This document shows positions 45,484-52,987 of a DNA stretch of 64,000 bases, piece after piece. Source of the DNA: Chitinophagaceae bacterium DXS (GTDB lineage: Bacteria > Bacteroidota > Bacteroidia > Chitinophagales > Chitinophagaceae); the NCBI GenBank assembly GCA_030345135.1, contig CP128386.1:279129-343128 (forward strand), written 5' to 3'. Every line of letters begins with the position of its first letter. Within the stretch, counting starts at the first letter, position 1. The translations under genes and the position numbers were made by a program. The notes below the pieces were generated by a model. That model was not told the origin of the DNA and ran no database searches. It was given only the letters and a program-made list of their open reading frames with translations.

Positions 45484-45491
45484 TATATTTG
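45484..45491 (+). promoter_or_regulatory. Candidate -7 box for kbl
   Basis: TATATTTG is an exact TAnnTTTG match, 21 bases before the ATG at 45513. Confidence 0.6.
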
Positions 45492-45512
45492 CTGCGCAAA
45501 AAAATATCTACT

Positions 45513-46700
45513 ATGAATGAGTCATTTGTTGCCCGAATAAAGAATGAACTGGAAGAGATCAATACAGCCGGTTTGTTTAAAAGAGAAAGAATTATAACGA
45601 GTGAGCAGGGTGCGGAGATTGTTGTAAATGATAAAACCGTTCTTAATTTTTGCGCGAACAACTACCTTGGTTTGTCTTCTAACCCGAAAGTGATAGAAGC
45701 TGCACACAAAGCCATAGATACACATGGCTATGGCATGAGCAGTGTTCGCTTTATTTGCGGTACTCAGGATATTCATAAAGAATTGGAGCAAAAGATCGCC
45801 GGCTTTTTAGGTACAGAAGATACCATTTTGTATTGCGCAGCATTTGATGCAAATGGAGGCGTATTTGAGCCACTGTTTAACGAGCAGGACGCTATTATCA
45901 GTGATGCTTTGAACCACGCATCTATTATTGATGGGGTTCGTTTGTGTAAGGCTCAGCGTTATCGCTACGAGCACAATAGCATGGACGATCTTGAAGCGAA
46001 ATTGATAGATAGTGCTCATTTGCGCAGCCGTATCATCGTAACAGATGGTTCGTTCAGTATGGACGGAACAATTGCACAATTAGATAAGATTTGCGACCTG
46101 GCTGATAAATATGACGCAATCGTCATGATTGATGAAAGCCACTCTTCAGGATTTCTTGGCAAAACCGGACGTGGTACACATGAATACCGTAACGTAATGG
46201 GCCGTATCGACATCATTACCGGCACATTGGGTAAAGCTTTAGGAGGTGCAAATGGTGGATTTACGAGCGGTAGGAAAGAAATTATTGAAATGTTGCGTCA
46301 GCGTTCAAGACCATATTTGTTCTCCAATACTTTGGCGCCAAATATTGTGGGTGCTTCAATTGCAGTGCTCGATATGCTTACAGAAACGACGGAATTGAGA
46401 GACAAGCTTGAATACAACACAAAATACTTCCGCAGCAAAATGACCGAAGCGGGTTTTGATATTAAACCCGGTGATCACCCAATTGTACCGATTATGCTGT
46501 ACGATGCAGTGGTAGCACAGAATTTTGCGGCCAAATTGCTGGAAGAAGGGGTGTATGTGATTGGCTTCTTTTACCCGGTTGTGCCTAAAGGACAGGCGAG
46601 GATCCGTGTTCAGTTAAGTGCCGCGCACGAACAGGCGCACCTGGATAAAGCCATCGCAGCCTTTACCAAAGTAGGTAAGGAGCTGGGCGTTTTAAAATAA
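45513..46700 (+). CDS. kbl: Glycine C-acetyltransferase (2-amino-3-ketobutyrate CoA ligase)
   Basis: PLP enzyme that cleaves 2-amino-3-ketobutyrate with CoA to glycine and acetyl-CoA, the second step of threonine degradation. At 395 residues it fits the alpha-oxoamine synthase family; the PLP lysine is in GTLGKALGG near residue 240, DESHSSG provides the PLP-binding Asp and His, and FCANNYLGLSSNP is the substrate-loop start. The ATG at 45513 is the family start. Threonine dehydrogenase (tdh), the usual partner, is not in the window. A sphinganine-forming palmitoyltransferase is a relative, but the N-terminal sequence favours kbl. Confidence 0.9.
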   Translation: MNESFVARIKNELEEINTAGLFKRERIITSEQGAEIVVNDKTVLNFCANNYLGLSSNPKVIEAAHKAIDTHGYGMSSVRFICGTQDIHKELEQKIAGFLGTEDTILYCAAFDANGGVFEPLFNEQDAIISDALNHASIIDGVRLCKAQRYRYEHNSMDDLEAKLIDSAHLRSRIIVTDGSFSMDGTIAQLDKICDLADKYDAIVMIDESHSSGFLGKTGRGTHEYRNVMGRIDIITGTLGKALGGANGGFTSGRKEIIEMLRQRSRPYLFSNTLAPNIVGASIAVLDMLTETTELRDKLEYNTKYFRSKMTEAGFDIKPGDHPIVPIMLYDAVVAQNFAAKLLEEGVYVIGFFYPVVPKGQARIRVQLSAAHEQAHLDKAIAAFTKVGKELGVLK

Positions 46701-46710
46701 AATTATCCGC

Positions 46711-46768
46711 AAAACGCAAAGTTCGTTAAGGCAAAATCTTCAGCCTTACGTTACTTTGCGTTTTTCTT
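46711..46768 (+). terminator. Terminator after kbl
   Basis: AAAACGCAAAGT and ACTTTGCGTTTT form the outer stem, with an inner GTTAAGGC/GCCTTACG stem and a short loop, followed by TTTTTCTTTT. It is unusually long for a simple terminator. Confidence 0.85.
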
Positions 46769-46795
46769 TTAGTGTTCATTCATTAAATTATAAGT

Positions 46796-47623
46796 ATGAA
46801 GAAGTTATACAATGTGAGTTTGGCATTGGTGGCATTTGTAATGGTTTTTGCTTCATGTAATCAGAACAATGTAACTGTTGATAACAGTATTCAAAAGTAT
46901 TTTGACGAGAATAAAGTAACAGGCACATTCGGCATGTTCGATAATGGACAGGGACAGTTTACAATTTATAACCTGTCCCGCTTCAAGGATTCTACTTACC
47001 TGCCGGCGTCAACATTTAAAATTGTGAACTCGCTGGTCGGCCTGGAAACCGGTCGTATTTCTAACGAGAACATGGTGATCAAATGGGATAGTGTTGTGAG
47101 AGATGTTGCTGCATGGAATAAAGACCTGACCATGAAAGAAGCGTTCAAAGTTTCAGCTGTTCCTTATTACCAGGAAGTTGCACGCAGAATAGGGAAAGAT
47201 ACCATGCAACACTGGTTAGATACGCTGGGCTATGGTGCCAAACACGGCAAAGCTGTGATTAAAACAATTGATACCTTCTGGCTGGATAACTCGGTTAAAG
47301 TAACTGCAGATGAGCAATTGGGACTTGTTAAAAAGTTGTACTTCGACCAGTTACCATTCCGCAAACAGACTACGCAGGAAATCGTTAAGCGTGTAATGCT
47401 GCAGGAAGACAATGCCAATTATAAGCTGAGTTACAAAACAGGTTGGGGGTACCGCGAAAATGGTAACGCACTGGGTTGGATTATTGGTTGGATAGAAGAG
47501 AACAAACATCCCTATTTCTTTGTGCTGAATGTTGAAGGTCCGAAAGATACCAATCCCGAGGTTCGTATAAATATTCTCAAAGCTGTGTTAAAACAGTACG
47601 GGTTTATGGAAGGGAAGAAATAG
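46796..47623 (+). CDS. Class D (OXA-type) beta-lactamase, predicted lipoprotein
   Basis: Serine beta-lactamase fold, 275 residues. The class D elements are present: S72-T-F-K75 with the carboxylatable lysine, S120-A-V122 for the second motif, the W162 region (DTFWLDNS) that stabilises the carbamate, and K214-T-G216. The third canonical element, YGN, reads YYQ (124-126), which also occurs in divergent members. Unlike most class D enzymes it has a lipobox FASC (C21), so it should be anchored in the membrane. Activity against beta-lactams, including any carbapenem, cannot be inferred. A BlaR1 sensor-domain relationship is an alternative. Its TAG stop starts a heptad array. Confidence 0.85.
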   Translation: MKKLYNVSLALVAFVMVFASCNQNNVTVDNSIQKYFDENKVTGTFGMFDNGQGQFTIYNLSRFKDSTYLPASTFKIVNSLVGLETGRISNENMVIKWDSVVRDVAAWNKDLTMKEAFKVSAVPYYQEVARRIGKDTMQHWLDTLGYGAKHGKAVIKTIDTFWLDNSVKVTADEQLGLVKKLYFDQLPFRKQTTQEIVKRVMLQEDNANYKLSYKTGWGYRENGNALGWIIGWIEENKHPYFFVLNVEGPKDTNPEVRINILKAVLKQYGFMEGKK

Positions 47624-47650
47624 CTGTGAGCTATCAGCTATCAGCAATGA
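47623..47650. repeat. Heptad array starting in the beta-lactamase stop codon
   Basis: Four 7-nt words in phase (GCTGTGA, GCTATCA, GCTATCA, GCAATGA). The first G is the last base of the TAG stop. The order of words matches the one after the murU stop, read in the gene direction. Confidence 0.8.
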
Positions 47651-47790
47651 GCTTGTTCTGTCGCTCTAAATGTGATAGGTCTTAAAAATGATAGGGGGAA
47701 CAATTTTTGTTCCGAGTAGTGCATTGTTTTTAAATGATAGTTTAGGAATGAATTTTGTTCGATCTTAGTTACCATTTTCAAAAGTTGAGA

Positions 47791-47825
47791 GCTGATAGCT
47801 AATGGCTGATAGCTGACAGCTCAAA
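47791..47825. repeat. Heptad array upstream of batB
   Basis: Five 7-nt words in phase (GCTGATA, GCTAATG, GCTGATA, GCTGACA, GCTCAAA). It ends 28 bases before the batB ATG. Confidence 0.8.
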
Positions 47826-47853
47826 GCGTTTAGATCATCATTACATTTTGCCC

Positions 47854-48855
47854 ATGTTTTCTTTTCAACATATAGAATTTTTATTGGGATTGATTTTGAT
47901 CGTGCCTTTGGTGCTGCTTTTTCTGAATGTGCTGTACTGGAAGAAAAAAGTAAAAAAAGCATTGGGGGATGAGGAGTTGATTGAAGGGCTGACAAAACAA
48001 TACTCAAAATCATTATTCAGGCTTAAATTCATTTTTTTGGCTGCTGCCGTTGTATTGTTGGTGTTCGCAGGTGCCAATCTGCGTAAGCCAGCAACCGGTG
48101 ATAAAGAGAAACGTGCAGGCATAGATGTGATGATTGCGCTGGATGTGAGCAAGAGTATGCTTAGTGAAGATGTAAAACCTTCACGCCTGGTAAAGGCAAA
48201 ACAGTTGGTGAGCTTGATGATTGACAGGCTGCAGGATAACCGCATAGGCTTTGTGGTTTTCGCCGGGCAGGCTTATCTTCAGATGCCGCTGACTTCAGAT
48301 GCCGCCGCAGCAAAAATATTTGTAAGCAATGCATCGCCTGATGCAGTTCCCATGCAGGGGACAGTAGTTAGCGATGCGCTGAAGTTGTGTGACAATTCGC
48401 TCGATACAAAAGAAAAAAAATATAAAGCTGTTATATTGATAACCGATGGAGAAGATCATGATACCAAGACCGAGCAGATCCTGCAGCAATTGTATGATCA
48501 CGGCGTGATTGTTCATACGGTGGGAGTGGGTACAGCGGAAGGTTCGACCATTATAGATCCAGTGACAGGCCAGGCAAAACGGGACAACAATGGTCAGACC
48601 GTTATCTCTAAACTGAATGAAAAGGAATTGGAACTGATCGCATCCAAAACCGGAGGAACTTATCACAGACTGGATAATACAGTTGATGCGGTAAACGATA
48701 TAACCGGTGTTTTGGATAATATGGACAAAAAGCTCATCAACGGTGAAGGAAATGAACGGCAATACGCGTCCTTTTTTCCTTTTTTTATAGCTTTTGCGCT
48801 ATTGGTGCTTTTATCCGAACTATTTATTCCTGAAACAAAAAAGGAGAAAAATTGA
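47854..48855 (+). CDS. batB: BatB-like von Willebrand factor A protein
   Basis: Inner-membrane protein of 333 residues from the Bacteroidota aerotolerance (Bat) family. Two N-terminal helices (about 5-28 and 55-75), then a VWA domain (about 88-290) with the MIDAS motif LDVSKSM, a conserved Thr in PLTSD, and ITDGEDHD, and a final helix near 305-325. All MIDAS positions are present, so metal-dependent protein binding is likely. It overlaps batC by three bases. The usual neighbours batA, batD, batE and moxR are not seen. The ATG at 47854 is preceded by TTG at 47848 in the same frame. Confidence 0.85.
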   Translation: MFSFQHIEFLLGLILIVPLVLLFLNVLYWKKKVKKALGDEELIEGLTKQYSKSLFRLKFIFLAAAVVLLVFAGANLRKPATGDKEKRAGIDVMIALDVSKSMLSEDVKPSRLVKAKQLVSLMIDRLQDNRIGFVVFAGQAYLQMPLTSDAAAAKIFVSNASPDAVPMQGTVVSDALKLCDNSLDTKEKKYKAVILITDGEDHDTKTEQILQQLYDHGVIVHTVGVGTAEGSTIIDPVTGQAKRDNNGQTVISKLNEKELELIASKTGGTYHRLDNTVDAVNDITGVLDNMDKKLINGEGNERQYASFFPFFIAFALLVLLSELFIPETKKEKN

Positions 48856-49490
48856 AGTTTTGCTATATCATACTAATCATTTTCCTTCCCTTTTACGCAA
48901 TCGCACAAAAAGGGGACTTACTTGTAAATAAAGGCAACGATGCCTACAAGAAAGGTGAATTTGACAAGGCGGAAGCTGATTATCGCAAGGCGCTGACGAA
49001 AGAAAAGAACAATACAGCAGCAATGTTTAATCTCGGTAATGCGCTGCAACAGCAAAACAAAAATGATGACGCCGATAAACAGTACGCCGATTTGTTGAGT
49101 GACAATAATTTGTCCGCTGATGTAAAAAGAAATACGTATTATAATAAAGGGGTGAACTTTGTAAAACAGAAAAAATTGCCAGAGGCTGCAGATGCATTTA
49201 AACAATCGCTGAAAATAGATCCTACAGATAACAATACAAGAGAAAATTTGCAAAAGGTTTTAGATGAGTTGAAAAAACAACAGCAACAGCAGCAACAGCA
49301 ACAACCGAAAAAACAAAAGGAGGAGAAGAAGAAGGATCAGCAAAAACAGCAACCCCATGAACCCAAACCGAATTTATCCATGCAAAAGGCTGAGCAATTG
49401 CTGGATCAGTTGAGAGAGAAAGAAAAGCAGCTGCAAAACCAGGTGCAAAAACAACGGACAACGAATCAACAACCAGATAAGGACTGGTAG
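48852..49490 (+). CDS. batC: BatC-like TPR protein, TTG start overlapping batB
   Basis: A 212-residue protein with a signal peptide (about 1-19), two to three tetratricopeptide repeats (about 25-135, LVNKGNDAYKKGEFDKAEADYRKAL and YYNKGVNFVKQKKLPEAADAFKQSLKIDP), and a long Gln/Lys-rich, coiled-coil-prone tail with nine consecutive Gln. It begins at a TTG that shares two bases with the batB TGA stop (TTGA), and AAGGAG lies seven bases upstream, one of the few Shine-Dalgarno-like sites here, so translational coupling is likely. BatC normally acts with BatA, BatB and BatD in the envelope. Confidence 0.8.
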   Translation: MKFCYIILIIFLPFYAIAQKGDLLVNKGNDAYKKGEFDKAEADYRKALTKEKNNTAAMFNLGNALQQQNKNDDADKQYADLLSDNNLSADVKRNTYYNKGVNFVKQKKLPEAADAFKQSLKIDPTDNNTRENLQKVLDELKKQQQQQQQQQPKKQKEEKKKDQQKQQPHEPKPNLSMQKAEQLLDQLREKEKQLQNQVQKQRTTNQQPDKDW

Positions 49491-49592
49491 TGTGTTAATG
49501 GAGAATTGAAAATTGACAATTCAGGTCATGCTTAAATCGTTCGGACAGGCGGAATTTCAAATGGGCAGAAATTACTTTAATTCATATCTGCA

Positions 49593-49662
49593 CTTATAAC
49601 GTAACACGTAAAACTTATAACTTAAAACGTATAACGTAAAACGTATAACTTACAACTTGTAG
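49593..49662. repeat. Ten-unit heptad array, CGTAAAA type
   Basis: Ten consecutive 7-nt words in perfect phase, with consensus C(G/T)TANAA. It is the longest perfectly phased array in the window. The reverse complement matches the family at 3565-3592. Confidence 0.93.
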
Positions 49663-49673
49663 ATCACATCACC

Positions 49674-49704
49674 GCTGAAAGCTGATAGCTGACAGCTGAA
49701 AGCC
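49674..49704. repeat. Heptad array, GCTGATA type, before a lipoprotein gene
   Basis: Four 7-nt words in phase (GCTGAAA, GCTGATA, GCTGACA, GCTGAAA). It ends six bases before the ATG at 49711, so it would cover the normal place of a ribosome binding site. Confidence 0.85.
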
Positions 49705-49710
49705 AATACC

Positions 49711-50466
49711 ATGTTTAGAAAAATATTTCTCGCTGCAGCTCTTATGTGCCTGGTCTTTGCATCCTGCCTGGATACGGAGGAAAAAATCTCACTGAATGCA
49801 GATAACAGTGGTACCTATCAATTGAATATGGATATGAGTAAAATGCTTGAGCAGATGAAAGCATTTATGCCACAATCTGATTCTCTGTTCCCGGCCGATG
49901 AACAAGACAGGGTAGTGCCCCTGGTACAGCTGATTGATTCTGCATCTGCTCAGCAACAAGCATTGTTTAAAGAAGGAACAATGCTTGTGCATTCTAATAA
50001 AGACAGTAATGAACTCTCATTAACCTTTGTTGTTCCATTCAAAAATACCGACGACCTGGCCGCTATAAAAAAGCATTTGTTTGAGTTGGTCGACGTTAAA
50101 AAAATATCAGAAGGAATGGCTGGTGCAGGAGGAATTGGAGACGAAGCCGTTAAGGGAATGGCCATCATTGCACCTACTTCAACCGGATTTACTTTCACTG
50201 CCGGCAAACATGAAATCAGCAATCAGTTAAGCCAACGAAGCTCTCTTGATAGCCTGTTGAGCGATCAATCCGTGCAGCAGTTCAGAATGCTGAGTTTTAT
50301 GGGTGGTATCAACTACAAGACTGTTCTTGAATTACCGTCTCCGGTTAAAAATTATAAAGGACAGGCTGCCAACATCTCCGACGATAAGAAGACGGTGACT
50401 TTCACCAATACACTCAATGAATTGTTTGATACGCCCGATGCATTTGAATATAAGGTTGATTGGTAG
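49711..50466 (+). CDS. Lipoprotein of unknown function
   Basis: A 251-residue predicted lipoprotein with signal peptide and lipobox FASC ending at C19. Two regions are visible: a helical one rich in Leu and Gln (about 40-100), and a beta-rich C-terminal part containing VLELPSPVKNYKG and NISDDKKTVTFTNTLNEL, which resembles the end of LppM-type lipoproteins. A glycine-rich loop (GMAGAGGIGDEAVKG) lies near 135. No catalytic motif is seen. The start codon follows a heptad array by six bases and the stop precedes another by ten. Confidence 0.7.
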   Translation: MFRKIFLAAALMCLVFASCLDTEEKISLNADNSGTYQLNMDMSKMLEQMKAFMPQSDSLFPADEQDRVVPLVQLIDSASAQQQALFKEGTMLVHSNKDSNELSLTFVVPFKNTDDLAAIKKHLFELVDVKKISEGMAGAGGIGDEAVKGMAIIAPTSTGFTFTAGKHEISNQLSQRSSLDSLLSDQSVQQFRMLSFMGGINYKTVLELPSPVKNYKGQAANISDDKKTVTFTNTLNELFDTPDAFEYKVDW

Positions 50467-50475
50467 GGGCGGGGA

Positions 50476-50573
50476 GCTGGTAGCTATAAGGCTTTAGGTA
50501 TCAGGTATCAGTGTAAGGTGTAAGGTGTAAGGTGTAAGGTGTAAGGTATCAGGTGTAAGGTATAAGGCGTAAG
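50476..50573. repeat. Mixed heptad array, GCTGGTA to GTGTAAG
   Basis: About 14 words, nearly all 7 nt and in phase. It begins with GCTGGTA, passes through GCTTTAG and GTATCAG and continues as GTGTAAG repeats with variants. It therefore joins word families that occur separately elsewhere. Confidence 0.9.
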
Positions 50574-50708
50574 GAGAGGGAATGGTGTTATCGCTTTATG
50601 GAACATGAAACTGTTTCAATCCTTAAATCACCAAAATCCTCAAAAATCCTGGTCCTGCTTTGAACTGCAAAATCTAAATATTATTTTTAGATACCTAAAC
50701 GTTCTGAT

Positions 50709-51155
50709 ATGAAAAAGAACTTTTCTTCAATAACCCTGATGACGCTGCCATTGGTATTTTTCATATGCCTTCATGCAAACTGTTCTCCGAAAGCCCCGGC
50801 AGGGCCGACGCTGACGGGTACATTCTGGCAATTATCTCACGCGCGGGAGGTGACATACAAGCCTGCCAAAGGTGTTCATAAAGTGTATATTACGCTTGAT
50901 GAAAGCAATAAAGTAAGTGGCTTTTTGGGCTGCAATAACCTGGTCGGCAGTTATGATATTTCAGGAGGTAAAGCGTCTATAAAATTTCAGGCTGCTTCCA
51001 CACGCATGATCTGCCCCGGTGAAGCAATGAAGATTGAAGATGCACTTAACGCAGCACTTTCGGCAGCAACGCAGTATCACATTGAGGGAAACACATTAAC
51101 CCTGATGAATGATTACGGAACAGTAGTGGCAGACTTTGTAGCCGGGCAGAAATAA
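50709..51155 (+). CDS. META-domain lipoprotein
   Basis: A 148-residue lipoprotein with lipobox HANC ending at C25 and one META domain (about 38-145). Conserved elements are LTGTFWQL at the start, the SGFLGCNNLVGSYDISGG motif, and ASTRMICPGEAMKIEDALNAAL. The domain is known from HslJ, an outer-membrane protein connected with novobiocin resistance in Escherichia coli; its biochemical role is unknown. It is monocistronic and ends in a strong bidirectional terminator shared with the tRNA gene. Confidence 0.88.
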   Translation: MKKNFSSITLMTLPLVFFICLHANCSPKAPAGPTLTGTFWQLSHAREVTYKPAKGVHKVYITLDESNKVSGFLGCNNLVGSYDISGGKASIKFQAASTRMICPGEAMKIEDALNAALSAATQYHIEGNTLTLMNDYGTVVADFVAGQK

Positions 51156-51185
51156 CTCAATTGAATAACTGCAGAAATCTGTATA

Positions 51186-51216
51186 AAAAAAGATCATTTT
51201 TTCAATGATCTTTTTT
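51186..51216. terminator. Bidirectional terminator between META gene and tRNA-Arg
   Basis: AAAAAAGATCATT and AATGATCTTTTTT form a perfect stem around a TTTTC loop. It serves the rightward META gene and the leftward tRNA. Confidence 0.92.
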
Positions 51217-51224
51217 GTGTTAGG

Positions 51225-51296
51225 TGGCTTCGCCAGGAATCGAACCTGGATCTGGAGCTTCGGAAACTCTTATACTATCCATTGTACTACGAAGCC
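51225..51296 (-). tRNA. tRNA-Arg (anticodon CCG)
   Basis: On the minus strand a 72-nt cloverleaf folds with acceptor GGCTTCG/CGAAGCC and discriminator A, T-stem CCAGG/CCTGG around TTCGATT, and anticodon loop TTCCGAA, giving anticodon CCG for codon CGG. The anticodon stem has an A-C mismatch at pair 27-43 and a G-U pair at 31-39. The 3' CCA is not fully encoded (ACC then T). Confidence 0.9.
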
Positions 51297-51372
51297 AAAT
51301 GGTGGCAAAAGTAAAGGAATAACCTTTTATTGACAACTTAATTATAACTGCGTTAAGTTCCGGAAAACGACG

Positions 51373-52380
51373 CTATTTCGTTAGTATCAGCAACCCTTTT
51401 TGGTTGTTTAATTCCCAGTTCGCGAATTTATTCAGCAGTGCTTTGCCTGCGATGATCTTTTTGCCTTTTTCAGTAACCGCCACAACCACATTGTCAATAG
51501 AATAATTGCCAACCTGAATATTGTTTAGTCTGTATTTCCTGCAGGTATCCACCGCGCCGTTGGCCATTTCATATTCACCGGTTCCAATGTAATTCGAAAG
51601 CATGTTTTCTTTCTTTAACTTTTCTTCCATGTCTTTGTTGATAAGCATGTCCGAAGCTCCCGTATCCAGCAGCCAAACCAGCGTTTCATCTCCCATTTTA
51701 ATTTTAATAAAGCTCATGCCGCCAAGGTTCAAAACATTTACGCTATCCGCCAGCGGGCCTTTTACATCATTTCTGGCTCTTGAGGTCCAGTTTTTTTCTT
51801 CCTCGTTCTCTGTTTGAAAAGGATCGCCGCATTTATACATTACTTCATAAAATAACATTGAATTGGGGTTCTCTAAAGTTTTTATTTCAGCGTCAGTCAG
51901 TTTGTTTGTTTTGATGAGATCAAGCTGGCACCGGCAGAATTTTTCAACACGCTGTGGGTTTAAAGATTTTTCTGTGGTTGCCTGAATGTTCTCCATACAA
52001 CCCTTAACAAACTCCTCTTCAAACCCATCCGCCTGTAAAAGCATTGATTGCCCTGTGCTGGTAAGACATTCCTGGATGTCTTTTTCAACTGCAGGATCTT
52101 CCTTCAAAAGACCTGGCAAATCAACAATGCCATTCTTTGTAAAACTTTTATACTGTTTCGCGCTAAAACGGCGGTCAAGTTTATCAACCTGGCAGTTGCA
52201 AGCAGCAACCGCGGCCTGATTGCTGTTGTCTTTGTGAAGGGATCTGAGACAGCTGCCGATTAACTGTTTGCGGTTGAGTATGGGCTTGCCTTCTTTAGTT
52301 TTAACATACAAGCTCTGGGCTGGCAAGTTTAAAGAAAACAGTACCATCATTCCCCAAAGTAGTACGGAATGTTTGTGCAT
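51373..52380 (-). CDS. Secreted retropepsin-like protein with duplicated Cys module
   Basis: A 335-residue protein with signal peptide (about 1-22). The C-terminal part (about 213-330) is a retropepsin-like aspartic protease domain with D239-T-G-A-S and a later hydrophobic ILE-like strand (KKIIAGKALLNKF). The N-terminal half holds two similar modules, each with a Cys, a CxC pair and a further Cys: C44, C61-N-C63, C105 and C128, C149-R-C151, C184. Both modules have the pattern NRKQL/LNPQR-like helices around CxC. The combination may bind metal or form disulfides. It is a single gene, and no substrate is known. Confidence 0.75.
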   Translation of the reverse strand: MHKHSVLLWGMMVLFSLNLPAQSLYVKTKEGKPILNRKQLIGSCLRSLHKDNSNQAAVAACNCQVDKLDRRFSAKQYKSFTKNGIVDLPGLLKEDPAVEKDIQECLTSTGQSMLLQADGFEEEFVKGCMENIQATTEKSLNPQRVEKFCRCQLDLIKTNKLTDAEIKTLENPNSMLFYEVMYKCGDPFQTENEEEKNWTSRARNDVKGPLADSVNVLNLGGMSFIKIKMGDETLVWLLDTGASDMLINKDMEEKLKKENMLSNYIGTGEYEMANGAVDTCRKYRLNNIQVGNYSIDNVVVAVTEKGKKIIAGKALLNKFANWELNNQKGLLILTK

Positions 52381-52440
52381 AAAATTTTGCGCTTAAATAA
52401 AGGTTATTGGTTAGAATTGAATGCAGATGAATAAGTGATG

Positions 52441-52968
52441 TTAAGGCAGGGCATTTACCTTTAGCGTGACCTTTACAATATCACTCATAACCATGCTTCC
52501 TCCGCCTACGCCATAATCTCTCCTGTTGATAGAGAAGGTAGCGTTAAACTGATAGCCGTTTGACGTTTGGTCGACTGTGAACGGAATAGTTATGTTTTTT
52601 GTTTTGTTCTTTATTGTAAGATTGCCTGTTGCGGAGTACTGCCCGTTTGAGCCGGTAATCCCCGAGCTTGTAAAGGTGATATTGGGATATTTACCTACGT
52701 CAAAATATTCTTCTTTTCTAAGATGACTATCTCTCATATCGTTGTCAGTGTTAATACTGTTCGCATCAATAGTAACATTGAAATATGATGTAGCCGGATT
52801 TTCCGGAACCCACTTGATGGCTCCTTTAAGACCTTTGAATTCTCCTCTTGTTGCAAGACCAAAATTGTTTATTGAAAACGTAACAGATTTTTCGGCGTCT
52901 ACCGGTTTTAAATCCACAAAGGCAGTCAGGCCAATAAACAATGCTACCAGGCAAAAAATATTCTTCAT
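52441..52968 (-). CDS. YceI-family periplasmic protein
   Basis: A 175-residue secreted protein with signal peptide (about 1-20) and a lipocalin-like YceI domain. Typical stretches are VTFSINNFGLATRGEFKGLKGAI, the DNDMRDSHLRKEEYFDVGKYPNITFTS block and INRRDYGVGG near the end. YceI proteins bind long isoprenoid-like lipids such as polyisoprenoids. It lies 20 bases beyond the ispG stop on the same strand, so the two may be co-transcribed; a link between an isoprenoid-binding protein and isoprenoid synthesis is appealing but inferred. Confidence 0.88.
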   Translation of the reverse strand: MKNIFCLVALFIGLTAFVDLKPVDAEKSVTFSINNFGLATRGEFKGLKGAIKWVPENPATSYFNVTIDANSINTDNDMRDSHLRKEEYFDVGKYPNITFTSSGITGSNGQYSATGNLTIKNKTKNITIPFTVDQTSNGYQFNATFSINRRDYGVGGGSMVMSDIVKVTLKVNALP

Positions 52969-52987
52969 GCAAATGTTTTAAAAGAGA

